A program made the translations under genes and the position numbers. A DNA stretch of 36,399 nucleotides from positions 94,248 through 130,646 of the forward strand of contig SVFY01000007.1 in assembly GCA_015056625.1 (NCBI GenBank), in the 5' to 3' direction. The notes beneath the pieces were generated by a model that saw only the letters and a program-made list of their open reading frames with translations, had not been told where the DNA came from and made no database searches. This document shows positions 1 through 8,693 of this stretch, one piece after another (positions within the stretch are counted from its first letter, which is position 1; every line of letters begins with the position of its first letter). The DNA comes from Butyrivibrio sp. (GTDB lineage: Bacteria; Bacillota; Clostridia; Lachnospirales; Lachnospiraceae).

Positions 1-1
1 C

Positions 2-178
2 GGTGACAATGATCAGTGGTTTGTACCAGTGATCGCCATGAGAGATACTCATATTAGCTTTAATGACCGTATTTGCCAGTTCAGGATAATGGAGAATCAG
101 CCAACTATTGTCTTTGATGAATGTGATCATCTTGATGGCAAGGACAGAGGCGGATTTGGTTCTACCGGCACAAAATAA
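2..178 (+). CDS. dut: dUTP diphosphatase, C-terminal part (5' end outside window)
   Basis: An open frame enters from the left edge and stops at TAA 176-178, giving about 58 residues that end in [10 protein letters not shown]. The RGxGGFGSTG signature is motif 5 of trimeric dUTPases, the flexible C-terminal arm that closes over the nucleotide. Upstream of it, NDRICQFRI matches motif 4 (GDRIAQ-like). The enzyme hydrolyses dUTP to dUMP and PPi, which keeps uracil out of DNA and supplies dTMP synthesis. Motifs 1-3 lie outside the window, so the N-terminus and total length cannot be judged. The next gene, gltX, starts 23 bases later with its own ribosome binding site, so co-transcription is plausible. 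The motif match is strong despite the short fragment. Confidence 0.85.
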   Translation, partial: GDNDQWFVPVIAMRDTHISFNDRICQFRIMENQPTIVFDECDHLDGKDRGGFGSTGTK

Positions 179-201
179 TGAGTTAATTTAGAGGAGTAAA
201 A

Positions 202-1665
202 ATGGTTAAGATTCGTACAAGATACGCACCAAGTCCAACAGGTCGTATGCATGTAGGCAATTTGAGAACAGCTCTTTATGCTTACCTTATTTCCAAGCAT
301 GAAGGTGGAGATTATATCCTTCGTATTGAGGATACTGACCAGGAGCGCTATGTAGAGGGTGCTACTGAGATCATTTACAATACACTTAAGGAAACAGGAC
401 TTATCCATGACGAAGGTCCTGATATCGGAGGCCCTGTAGGTCCTTACGTTCAGAGTGAGCGCCAGAAGGCCGGTATTTACATGCAGTATGCAAAAGAGCT
501 TATAGACAAGGGACAGGCTTATTATTGCTTCTGCGACGAGGAGAGACTTAAGACTCTTGTTCAGAAGATCGAAGTTGATGGAGAGGTCAAGGAGATAAGT
601 GTTTATGACAAGCACTGCCTCCACCTTTCAAAGGAAGAGATCGAGAAGAACCTTTCTGAGGGTAAGCCTTTTGTAATCCGTCAGAACAATCCTACGGAAG
701 GGACAACTACATTCCATGATGAGCTTTACGGGGATGTAAGTGTTGAGAATAAAGAGCTTGATGATATGATCCTTATCAAGTCTGACGGCTATCCAACTTA
801 CAATTTCGCCAACGTTGTTGATGATCACCTCATGGGAATCACACACGTTGTTCGTGGTAATGAGTATATTTCATCATCACCTAAGTACAACAGACTGTAT
901 GACGCTTTTGGATGGGAAGTACCTAAGTACATTCATTGCCCACTTATTACAGATGAGGAGCATCACAAGCTTTCAAAGAGATCAGGACACTCATCCTTTG
1001 AAGATCTGATCGAGCAGGGCTTTGTACCAGAAGCAGTTGTAAACTTTGTAGCTCTTCTTGGATGGTCTCCTGATGACAACACTGAGATCATGAGCCTTTC
1101 TGATCTTGTTGAGAAGTTTGATTACAAGAGGATCAATAAGTCTCCTGCAGTATTTGACTATACCAAGCTTAAATGGATGAACGGCGAGTATTTAAAGAAA
1201 ATGGATGACAAGCTCTTTTATGAGCAGGCACTTCCATATCTTAAAAAAGCCATTTCAAAGCCACTTAATCTTGAAAAGATAGCTGCTATGGTCAAGACCA
1301 GAATTGAAATCTGGCCTGATATTCCGGGAATGGTTGATTTCTTCGAAAGTCTTCCTGAGTACAGCACTGATATTTACTGCCACAAGAAGATGAAGACTGA
1401 CAAAGAGTCTTCTCTTAAGGTGCTTAAAGAGGTTCTTCCACTTCTTGAAGAACACGAAGACTATTCAAACGACTCTCTTTACGAACTCCTTTCAGGATAT
1501 ATCAAGGAGAAAGAGTTCAAGAATGGATACGTTCTTTGGCCAGTAAGGATTGCTGTCTGTGGCAAGGAGATGACTCCATGCGGAGCTACAGAAGCAATGG
1601 AGATCCTTGGCAAGGACGAGACAATAGCTAGAATAAAAAAAGGAATTGAGCTACTTGAAAAATAA
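202..1665 (+). CDS. gltX: glutamyl-tRNA synthetase
   Basis: Class I aminoacyl-tRNA synthetase that charges tRNA-Glu with glutamate in the cytoplasm. In many Firmicutes it also charges tRNA-Gln, which GatCAB then amidates; that role is not testable here. The N-terminus [14 protein letters not shown] carries the HIGH-type motif (HVGN, residues 17-20). The KMSKS-type motif is KLSKR at residues 256-260. The FVIRQNNP and [18 protein letters not shown] blocks are typical of the catalytic core. The C-terminal part (about 330-487) is the helical anticodon-binding region. At 487 aa the protein has the normal family length. The ATG at 202 follows GAGGAG at good spacing. The 3' end overlaps the start of the downstream helicase gene by about 11 bases, suggesting translational coupling. 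Confidence 0.96.
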   Translation: MVKIRTRYAPSPTGRMHVGNLRTALYAYLISKHEGGDYILRIEDTDQERYVEGATEIIYNTLKETGLIHDEGPDIGGPVGPYVQSERQKAGIYMQYAKELIDKGQAYYCFCDEERLKTLVQKIEVDGEVKEISVYDKHCLHLSKEEIEKNLSEGKPFVIRQNNPTEGTTTFHDELYGDVSVENKELDDMILIKSDGYPTYNFANVVDDHLMGITHVVRGNEYISSSPKYNRLYDAFGWEVPKYIHCPLITDEEHHKLSKRSGHSSFEDLIEQGFVPEAVVNFVALLGWSPDDNTEIMSLSDLVEKFDYKRINKSPAVFDYTKLKWMNGEYLKKMDDKLFYEQALPYLKKAISKPLNLEKIAAMVKTRIEIWPDIPGMVDFFESLPEYSTDIYCHKKMKTDKESSLKVLKEVLPLLEEHEDYSNDSLYELLSGYIKEKEFKNGYVLWPVRIAVCGKEMTPCGATEAMEILGKDETIARIKKGIELLEK

Positions 1666-3532
1666 TATTAATGCCTCACAGATGAAGGCTATTATGCACG
1701 CTAAGGGTCCTGCAATGATACTTGCAGGGCCCGGAAGCGGCAAAACCTTCGTCATTGTAAGAAGGCTGCTGCAGCTGATAAAATCTGGAGCAGATCCTTC
1801 AAAGATCCTGGTGATCACTTTTACCAAAGCTGCTGCAATAGAAATGCAGATCAGATTCTTAAAGCTGACGGATAATTCTTATCCCGAAGTATCTTTTGGA
1901 ACATTTCATTCTGTTTTTTATCAGATCATAAGAAACAATTCTTCCAAAGCTTCCAAAATTGAAATTGCAAATTATAAACTTAAAACTGAGATAATAACGG
2001 ATATTCTGATTTCCTTTAAGTCTTCAAAAAAGATAACAAATGACGAATTTGAAGATGGCCTTGAACAGATGGATGGCATATTATCTGAGATCTCAAGAAT
2101 TAAAAACCTTGATATAAAACCTGAAAACTGTCAGGAAAGCATTTGCCTAAAAAAGGTATTTCCTGAGATTTTTGAATGCTATAACAGGCGGCTTAAAGAG
2201 TTTTCTGTCATAGATTTTGACGATATGATCGTCAGGTGCTATGAACTTTTATGTAATAATGAGAGCATAAGGAAGTTTTATCAGGAGAAATTTAAATACA
2301 TCCTGATCGATGAGTATCAGGACATCAATCCCATGCAGTATAAGGTGGTGAACTTACTACTTGGAGATGAGAAGAATCTTTTTGCTGTTGGAGATGATGA
2401 TCAGTCCATATATGGCTTTAGGGGCTCAAGACCAGAGATAATGCTGGATTTCATGGACAGCTTTAAAGACCATGGGGCAGTAATGATAAATCTTGATACG
2501 AACTACAGATGTGGGAAAAAGATCGTAACATCTGCCATGAAGGTAATTGAGGAAAACAAAGTAAGGTTTAAAAAGATCCTTAAGGCAAGTGAAGAAAATG
2601 GCCCTGGAGGAGTATATGCAAGAGTTTACGAATCAAGAAGACGCCAAATGGAAGCAATTGCCGAATTTTTGACATCGCATCTAAATGAACTAGATGACAT
2701 TGCAATCCTCTTTAGGACCAATAAAGAAGCCACGAGTCTTTTGATCGTACTTAACGAGTATAATATTCCAACTAATTTAGATGGGGAGTCCTCTTCAATA
2801 TTTGACGACAATGCAGTAAAAATAGTTCTTAGCTATATTTCTTTTGCCATAAGCGGGCAAAAAAGAGGAGATTACCTTAAGATAATCAATGTGCCAATGA
2901 GATATATAGCAAGAGATACAGCAAAAAAGGAGTCTGTGGTTGAAAGTGATGTGACAGACTTTTATGAAGACAACTATAAGCGCATAAAGGCTGTCAAAAA
3001 GTTCTTTTCAGAAATAAAAATGATAAAACGCCTAAGGCCAATACTTGCTGTTAAATATATAAGAACTTCAGTAGGGATAGATAAGTGCTTTCCAGGAAGC
3101 AAAAAGTCTCTTGATGAACTTGAAAAGATCGCATCAGATCACGATAATACGAAGAAGTTTTTGGAATATGCAAAGGAAAATAAAGAAAAAAAGAAGACTT
3201 CAGGAAGTAAGGGTAAAAGAGTAAACCTTCTTACCATGCACGGATCAAAGGGACTTGAGTTTAAATATGTGTGGCTCCCTGACCTTAATGAAGGGATCAT
3301 CCCAAGCAGAAGTGCAGTAAGCAGCGATCAGATAGAAGAGGAGCGGCGAATGCTATATGTTGCCATGACAAGAGCTAAAAGTGCCCTTATCATGTCATAT
3401 ATAAAAGGCAGCAAGGAAAATCCCATGCTGCCCTCAAGATTTTTAAGACCGGTAAAAGATCTTTTTAATCACTCCTCGGATTCTTCCTCAGGAAGATCTA
3501 CAAGCTCATCAAATTCTACATCGTCTAAATAG
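1655..3532 (+). CDS. UvrD/PcrA-like superfamily 1A DNA helicase
   Basis: ATP-dependent 3'-5' DNA helicase of the UvrD/Rep/PcrA family, acting in repair or in replication-fork and transcription conflict clearance. Visible motifs, in order: a Q motif ([10 protein letters not shown]) near the N-terminus, Walker A AGPGSGKT (about residues 24-31), motif Ia FTKAAAIEM, Walker B LIDEYQD (about 217-223), motif [17 protein letters not shown], motif IV NYRCG, motif [11 protein letters not shown] (about 527) and motif [14 protein letters not shown]. At about 625 aa it is shorter than PcrA (about 720-740) and lacks the usual extended C-terminus. The start is TTG 1655 (or TTG 1646). Later ATGs would remove the Q motif, and AGGA at 1641 spaces better to 1655. 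The C-terminal tail is Ser/Thr-rich and lies over the end of the convergent gene at 3469-3825. Confidence 0.9.
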   Translation: MKNNINASQMKAIMHAKGPAMILAGPGSGKTFVIVRRLLQLIKSGADPSKILVITFTKAAAIEMQIRFLKLTDNSYPEVSFGTFHSVFYQIIRNNSSKASKIEIANYKLKTEIITDILISFKSSKKITNDEFEDGLEQMDGILSEISRIKNLDIKPENCQESICLKKVFPEIFECYNRRLKEFSVIDFDDMIVRCYELLCNNESIRKFYQEKFKYILIDEYQDINPMQYKVVNLLLGDEKNLFAVGDDDQSIYGFRGSRPEIMLDFMDSFKDHGAVMINLDTNYRCGKKIVTSAMKVIEENKVRFKKILKASEENGPGGVYARVYESRRRQMEAIAEFLTSHLNELDDIAILFRTNKEATSLLIVLNEYNIPTNLDGESSSIFDDNAVKIVLSYISFAISGQKRGDYLKIINVPMRYIARDTAKKESVVESDVTDFYEDNYKRIKAVKKFFSEIKMIKRLRPILAVKYIRTSVGIDKCFPGSKKSLDELEKIASDHDNTKKFLEYAKENKEKKKTSGSKGKRVNLLTMHGSKGLEFKYVWLPDLNEGIIPSRSAVSSDQIEEERRMLYVAMTRAKSALIMSYIKGSKENPMLPSRFLRPVKDLFNHSSDSSSGRSTSSSNSTSSK

Positions 3533-3825
3533 AGGTCAAAGGCTTCAGATACGGCCTCATATTCAGCGTCATCTTCAATATTGCCAAGCTCTGGATCAGC
3601 ATCAGGACCACTTAAGATAAATTCATAGAACCATACATTGCCGTCGTTGTTCTGTCCATTCTCGTCCAGAGGCAGAAGAACTATATAATCCTTAGAGTTA
3701 ACTGTAAGAACGATGATCAGTGCGCAGGTAACTATCTTGCCCTCATCAAGCTCTATTTCAACAGTAGTCTGCTCACCATTCTCTATTTTGGTGTTCCAGT
3801 CGATAGCGTTTTTGGAAAACTCCAT
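3469..3825 (-). CDS. DUF1292 family acidic protein
   Basis: A 118-residue acidic protein on the minus strand. The pattern is a beta-rich front (TVEIELDEGKIVTCALIIVLTVNSKDYIVLLPLD), a short spacer, then a helix-like acidic end ([31 protein letters not shown]). This resembles DUF1292 (YrzB-like) proteins of Firmicutes, which have no known function. The start is ATG at 3823-3825, preceded on this strand by AGGGGG with good spacing. A longer reading to 3924 would lack a ribosome site and pass through the promoter region. The last 64 bases overlap the end of the helicase gene tail to tail, so the acidic tail here and the Ser-rich tail of the helicase share DNA. Gene reality is well supported; family assignment is by pattern only. 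Confidence 0.78.
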   Translation of the reverse strand: MEFSKNAIDWNTKIENGEQTTVEIELDEGKIVTCALIIVLTVNSKDYIVLLPLDENGQNNDGNVWFYEFILSGPDADPELGNIEDDAEYEAVSEAFDLYLDDVEFDELVDLPEEESEE

Positions 3826-3858
3826 AACAGCCCCCTTTTTTGATAGTTTTTTTCTTTT

Positions 3859-3867
3859 ATAATACCA
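3859..3867 (-). promoter_or_regulatory. extended -10 promoter element for the DUF1292 gene
   Basis: Read on the minus strand the sequence is TGGTATTAT, an extended -10 (TGnTATAAT type). It would start transcription near 3852, giving a leader of about 27 bases before the ATG at 3825. No good -35 box is seen at 17 bases. The divergent GH13 gene may use TAAAAT at 3909-3914, which also lacks a clear -35. Confidence 0.4.
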
Positions 3868-3952
3868 TAATATCCGCTCTTTTGGGTGCATATTAGGTAT
3901 AAATGTGGTAAAATGTACGGGCAATTATAAGAATTGGGGAAATAGGTGCAAA

Positions 3953-5956
3953 ATGACATCAAAACTTGTGCTAAACAGAGAAAAACCATATCCTCTTGGA
4001 TGTTATATTGACTATGACAGGACTTTGGTTGTCAGAGCTGTATTTGGCAAAAATGATTCCTGTGGTATCACTCTTTATCATAAGGGCAGTGGCAAAAAGC
4101 CTTTAAAGATCAGGATACCATCATCCTTTAAAAGAGGTGACATATATTCTGTCAGGATAAGTGGCATAAGCGACTTGTCAGGCTATGAATCCTACAACTA
4201 TTTTTCTGATGAAGATGTTTTTTGCGACCCCTATGCGAAGCAGTTTTTTGGACTTGAGAAGTTTGGCAAGGATGTTCCGGATGACCAGATAAGAGCTAAG
4301 CTTGATAACAAGGCAAATTACACGACTTCCAGGGATACATTTGACTGGAAGGGCGATGAGCACTCTTTTATCCCCTATGAAGACAGCCTGGTATATCTTC
4401 TGCACGTAAGAGGCTTTACCAAGAGCCCCTCAAGCGGCGTTACCGCTTCAAGAAGAGGAACGTTTAGGGGTATCCTTGAAAAGATAGACTATCTTAAATC
4501 ACTGGGAGTTACAGCAGTTGAGCTGATGCCTGCCTATGAGATGAATGAAATGGAGAATCCCTATAAGCAGTCTGATAAGCGCAGCATGGGAAAAACAGCT
4601 GCAAAGAGCGAGCTTTTGTACTCCAAGGATGGAAGCATATCAAATAAAAACAGTGTAAAGCTAAAACTCAATTTCTGGGGATATAAAAAGGGCTATTACT
4701 TTGCCCCAAGGACAGCTTACTGTGAAAATCCGCAGGATGCTGAAAATGAATTCAAGGATTTCATAAAGACCATGCACAAAAATGGCCTTGAAGTAATTAT
4801 GCAGTTTTATTTTGATGAGCATGAAAATGGAACTCTCATTATGGATGCATTGAGGTTTTGGAGATGCACATATCATGTTGACGGGTTCCATTTAAAGGGC
4901 AAGTCAATTCCAATAAGGCTCATTACCAGTGAACCACTATTTACAGATATCAAAATCTGGAATGAATGGTTTAACTATGGTGAGATCTATGAAGGAAAAA
5001 CTCCTGATGTGCGCCTTCTTGCAGATTACAACAATGCATTTTTGTATAACTCAAGGCGCTTTTTAAAGAGTGATGACAACTCTGTTCAGGACTTCTTTAA
5101 GAGTATGATCGCATCTGGCACAGATCATGGCGTTATCAATTATATCTGTGATTACGAGGGCTTTAGATTATCTGATCTGGTTTCCTACGAGCACAAGCAC
5201 AATGAAGAAAATGGCGAGAACAACAAGGACGGCTCAGACAACAACTTAAGCTGGAACTGTGGAATAGAGGGAAGAACCAGAAAACATGACATTCTGGACC
5301 TTAGAAAAAAGCAGATCAAAAATATCCTGACCATGCTGTTTTTATCCCAGGGAACTCCTATGATATTTTCTGGAGATGAATTTGGAAATTCCCAGGATGG
5401 CAACAACAACCCATATTGTCAGGACAATGAGACTGGCTGGGTTGACTGGAAGGCTATGGATAAGAACCCTGACATTTTGGAATATGTCAGATTCCTTTCA
5501 AGTATGCGCTTTAAGTACCGCATATTACATGAGAAAGCTCCTTTCAGGCTCATGGATCACATCTCATGCGGATACCCTGATCTTTCCTGCCACGGAAGAG
5601 AAGCCTACAGGCCAGATCTTTCAGGATATTCTCACATGCTGGGACTGTTGTTTTGCGGCCTTTATGAAAAGAATGAACCATTTATATATGTCTGCTTCAA
5701 TATGAACTGGACTAACCAGGAGATCGCACTTCCCAAGCTTCCTGAAGGGTATAAATGGACTGTGCTTTCTGATACAGACCAAAGAGGCCTTAAACCTGAA
5801 AAACCAAAGTCAAAGCTTAAGGGATCATTAAAAGCTATAGCTGATGAAAATCAGATGTTTACAGAGCTTATGGCTGACAGATCCGTAAGGATATATATAA
5901 GCGAAAAAGATCCTTCTTTTTCAAGAAAAAACAAGACAAAAAGGAAAACAAAATGA
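3953..5956 (+). CDS. GH13 family protein related to isoamylase/pullulanase-type debranching enzymes; probably lacks the catalytic triad
   Basis: About 667 aa. An N-terminal beta-sandwich region resembles CBM48/E-set domains (YDRTLVVRAVFGKNDSCGITLYHKG). A GH13 barrel follows, recognisable from LHVRGFTK (about residue 149), GVTAVELMPAYEM, HVDGFHLKG, NYICDYEGFRLSDLVSYEHKHNE and MIFSGDEFGNSQDGNNNPYCQDNE, the last being typical of glycogen debranching/isoamylase-type members. A C-terminal beta domain ends the protein. In active relatives the region II motif is DGFRFD; here it is DGFHLK, so the nucleophile Asp is Lys315. The region IV HD pair is YE (401-402), and region I DxxxNH is not preserved. 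The start ATG 3953 follows AGGTG; an upstream GTG/ATG reading has no ribosome site. The gene overlaps pepT by 4 bases (ATGA). A non-catalytic glycan-binding or regulatory role is inferred, not shown. Confidence 0.8.
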   Translation: MTSKLVLNREKPYPLGCYIDYDRTLVVRAVFGKNDSCGITLYHKGSGKKPLKIRIPSSFKRGDIYSVRISGISDLSGYESYNYFSDEDVFCDPYAKQFFGLEKFGKDVPDDQIRAKLDNKANYTTSRDTFDWKGDEHSFIPYEDSLVYLLHVRGFTKSPSSGVTASRRGTFRGILEKIDYLKSLGVTAVELMPAYEMNEMENPYKQSDKRSMGKTAAKSELLYSKDGSISNKNSVKLKLNFWGYKKGYYFAPRTAYCENPQDAENEFKDFIKTMHKNGLEVIMQFYFDEHENGTLIMDALRFWRCTYHVDGFHLKGKSIPIRLITSEPLFTDIKIWNEWFNYGEIYEGKTPDVRLLADYNNAFLYNSRRFLKSDDNSVQDFFKSMIASGTDHGVINYICDYEGFRLSDLVSYEHKHNEENGENNKDGSDNNLSWNCGIEGRTRKHDILDLRKKQIKNILTMLFLSQGTPMIFSGDEFGNSQDGNNNPYCQDNETGWVDWKAMDKNPDILEYVRFLSSMRFKYRILHEKAPFRLMDHISCGYPDLSCHGREAYRPDLSGYSHMLGLLFCGLYEKNEPFIYVCFNMNWTNQEIALPKLPEGYKWTVLSDTDQRGLKPEKPKSKLKGSLKAIADENQMFTELMADRSVRIYISEKDPSFSRKNKTKRKTK

Positions 5957-7197
5957 GTAACATCGATGTAATTGAAAAATTTTTGAGATATGTCAAAATA
6001 GACACCCAGTCTGATGATACAACGGATACATCTCCATCAACCATGAAACAGCATGACCTTGCCAGGCTTCTTTTTGATGAAATGAATGCTATTGGCGTAT
6101 CTGACGTATTTTATGATAAGGAGCACTGCTACGTTTATGGCGTTATCCCAGCAAGCAAAGGATTTGAAAATGCTCCTAAGATTGGCTTTATATCCCATAT
6201 GGACACTTCTGATGAAGTGAGCGGAAAGGATGTTAAGCCAAGGATCGTTGAAAAATATGATGGCAATGACATTACTCTTAGCAGTGATGGAAAGACAATT
6301 CTTTCTCCAAATGATTTTCCGGAGCTTAAAAATCATGTTGGAGAAGACCTTATTGTTACAGATGGTACAACACTTCTTGGTGCGGATGACAAGGCTGGAG
6401 TTGCTGAGATCATGACCATGGCAGAGACGCTTTTGACTGACGAAAGCATCCAGCATGGTCCTGTAATGATCGCATTTACACCAGATGAGGAGATAGGCGC
6501 AGGAACAGCTTTCTTTGACATCGACAGATTTGGCGCAAAGTACGCCTTTACTGTAGATGGTGGCAAGCTTGGAGAACTTGAATATGAGAACTTCAATGCA
6601 GCTGAGGGAGTTATCAAGGTTAACGGAAGAAGCGTTCATCCTGGAGACGCCAAGAATAAGATGATAAATGCTTCACTTATTTGCTACGAGTTCCATTCAC
6701 TTCTTCCTGTATTCCAGAATCCCATGTATACAGAGAAAAGAGAAGGATTTTTCCATTTAACTCAGATCGAGGGATCCACTGAATCTGCAACTGCTTCCTA
6801 CATCATAAGAGACCATGATGAAACTCTTTTCAAAGAGAAAAAAGAGCTGTTTATGGCCGCAGGAGAATTCCTTAATAAGAAGTACGGCGCAGGAACTGTT
6901 GAGGTATCGCTCAGAGACCAGTACTACAATATGATCGAAAAGATAAGACCTCACATGCACCTTGTAGATAATGCCAAGAAGGTCATGGAGTCCTTGAATA
7001 TCGTGCCTATCGATGTTCCAATAAGAGGTGGCACAGATGGAGCATCCCTTTCATATAAGGGTCTTCCTTGTCCAAACCTTTGCACCGGCGGTTACAACTA
7101 CCACGGCAAATATGAATATGCATCAGTTCAGGAAATGAGGAAGGTTGTTGATATCCTTCTGGGACTTGCATCAGTATATAAAGATTTTGAGATTTGA
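5953..7197 (+). CDS. pepT: peptidase T (tripeptide aminopeptidase)
   Basis: Zinc-dependent M20 family exopeptidase that removes the N-terminal residue from tripeptides in the cytoplasm. All metal and catalytic positions are visible: H82 and D84 in SHMDTSD, D145 in LLGADDKAG, the E179-E180 pair in TPDEEIGAG, D202 in FTVDGGKLGE, and the C-terminal His in GGYNYHGKYEY. The NAAEGVIKVNGRSVHPGDAKN block is the start of the lid (dimerisation) domain. The length of 414 aa is normal. The ATG overlaps the stop of the preceding GH13 gene in ATGA, so translation is probably coupled, although the two functions are not obviously linked. Confidence 0.95.
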   Translation: MSNIDVIEKFLRYVKIDTQSDDTTDTSPSTMKQHDLARLLFDEMNAIGVSDVFYDKEHCYVYGVIPASKGFENAPKIGFISHMDTSDEVSGKDVKPRIVEKYDGNDITLSSDGKTILSPNDFPELKNHVGEDLIVTDGTTLLGADDKAGVAEIMTMAETLLTDESIQHGPVMIAFTPDEEIGAGTAFFDIDRFGAKYAFTVDGGKLGELEYENFNAAEGVIKVNGRSVHPGDAKNKMINASLICYEFHSLLPVFQNPMYTEKREGFFHLTQIEGSTESATASYIIRDHDETLFKEKKELFMAAGEFLNKKYGAGTVEVSLRDQYYNMIEKIRPHMHLVDNAKKVMESLNIVPIDVPIRGGTDGASLSYKGLPCPNLCTGGYNYHGKYEYASVQEMRKVVDILLGLASVYKDFEI

Positions 7198-7217
7198 AAT
7201 AGAAAGAGTTTTTTGTA

Positions 7218-8669
7218 ATGAGTATTAACGTTTTAAACAGTAACAAAAATGATGTAACAGATGCTGAGAGCCTTCGTCAGCTGGAATTTATAGAGCTTGC
7301 AAAAAAGAAGGTTAAGGCACTTTCAGAAGAACTTGGAAGAAAGCCAAAAGCCTGCGTTGTTACCTTTGGCTGCCAGATGAATGCAAGAGATTCAGAAAAG
7401 CTTTTAGCGATACTTAAGCTTGCGGGCTATGAAGAGACGGAATCTGAAGATGCAGATTTTGTCATCTACAACACCTGTACTGTAAGAGATAATGCAGACC
7501 AGAGAGTTTTTGGACGTCTCGGTCAGTGCAGCAACCACAAAAAGAGCAATCCTCACATGAAGATAGCAATCTGCGGCTGTATGATGCAGGAGCAGGGAGC
7601 TGTTGAGAAGATACAAAAGAGCTACCGCTTTGTGGACCTTATTTTTGGAACACATAATATCTACAAGTTCGCAGAGCTTTTAAATACCTGCCTTGAATCA
7701 GACAGGATGATCATTGATATATGGAAAGAGACTGACAAAATTGTTGAGGATCTTCCAGTATTTCGTAAATACCCCTTCAAATCAGGGGTAAATATTATGT
7801 TTGGCTGCAATAATTTCTGCACCTACTGCATAGTTCCTTATGTGAGAGGCAGAGAGCGCTCAAGAGCTCCTAAGGACATCATAAGAGAATGCGAGAAGCT
7901 TTCAAGGGACGGGGTTAAGGAAGTAATGCTCCTTGGACAGAATGTCAATTCCTACGGCCTTGATTTTAAGGATGATGATCCTGGCAAGATCTCTTTTGCG
8001 AGGCTCCTTGAGATGGTGTGCGAGGTTGACGGGATTGAAAGAGTCAGATTCATGACTCCTCATCCTAAGGATTTTTCTGATGAGCTTTTAGATGTGATCG
8101 CTAAAAATCAGAAGATAGCAAGGCATATACATTTGCCGCTTCAGTCTGGAAACACCGAGATCCTTAGAAGAATGAACAGAAAATACACCAAGGATGACTA
8201 TTTAAAGCTTGTAAACAAGATAAGAGAAAAGCTCCCTGATGTAGCAATTACCACAGATATCATCGTAGGATTTCCTGGTGAAACCAAAGAAGCTGTTGAT
8301 GACACAATTGATGTTGTTAAAAAGGCTCACTTTAACAATGCTTTTACATTCATTTATTCAAAGAGAACCGGAACACCTGCAGCATCCTTTGAGGATCAGG
8401 TTCCTGAGGAGCTTGTAAAGGAGAACTTTGACAGACTTCTTAAGGTTGTTCAGGAAGAGGCCAAGGAGCAGACATTAAAGTATGATGGAATGGTAGAGAG
8501 AGTACTCATCGAGAGCGTAAATGACCATGACGAGTCTCTTTTGACTGGCAGAATGAGCAATAATACATTGGTACATTTTCCTGGAAGCAGGGAAATGATA
8601 GGAGAATTTGCTGATGTAAAACTCCTTGAGTGCCATGGATTTTACTATGTTGGGGAACTGGTTAAGTAA
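7218..8669 (+). CDS. miaB: tRNA-2-methylthio-N6-dimethylallyladenosine synthase
   Basis: Radical SAM methylthiotransferase that adds the 2-methylthio group to i6A37 of tRNAs reading UNN codons. The N-terminal UPF0004 domain holds the three cysteines of the auxiliary 4Fe-4S cluster: C52 (FGCQMN), C87 (NTCTVR) and C121 (CGCMMQ). The radical SAM CxxxCxxC is C197-C201-C204 in FGCNNFCTYC. The VRGRERSR and LPLQSGN blocks are typical. The C-terminal 65 residues fit a TRAM RNA-binding domain. At 483 aa it is slightly long because of a charged N-terminal stretch of about 40 residues, common in clostridial MiaB. Its substrate is made by miaA, encoded about 4.7 kb downstream in the same run of genes. 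Confidence 0.95.
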   Translation: MSINVLNSNKNDVTDAESLRQLEFIELAKKKVKALSEELGRKPKACVVTFGCQMNARDSEKLLAILKLAGYEETESEDADFVIYNTCTVRDNADQRVFGRLGQCSNHKKSNPHMKIAICGCMMQEQGAVEKIQKSYRFVDLIFGTHNIYKFAELLNTCLESDRMIIDIWKETDKIVEDLPVFRKYPFKSGVNIMFGCNNFCTYCIVPYVRGRERSRAPKDIIRECEKLSRDGVKEVMLLGQNVNSYGLDFKDDDPGKISFARLLEMVCEVDGIERVRFMTPHPKDFSDELLDVIAKNQKIARHIHLPLQSGNTEILRRMNRKYTKDDYLKLVNKIREKLPDVAITTDIIVGFPGETKEAVDDTIDVVKKAHFNNAFTFIYSKRTGTPAASFEDQVPEELVKENFDRLLKVVQEEAKEQTLKYDGMVERVLIESVNDHDESLLTGRMSNNTLVHFPGSREMIGEFADVKLLECHGFYYVGELVK

Positions 8670-8693
8670 ACTATAGAACAGGGGAATTTTGCC

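Noticed and set aside
3826..3924. N-terminal extension of the minus-strand DUF1292 gene to 3924.
   Set aside because: It would run through the likely promoter and the AGGGGG ribosome site; the start at 3825 has proper spacing.
6037..6639. Long minus-strand open frame inside pepT (and similar ones inside mutS, dhaK and dhaL).
   Set aside because: They are antisense shadows of well-conserved genes, with no ribosome sites and no recognisable protein features.
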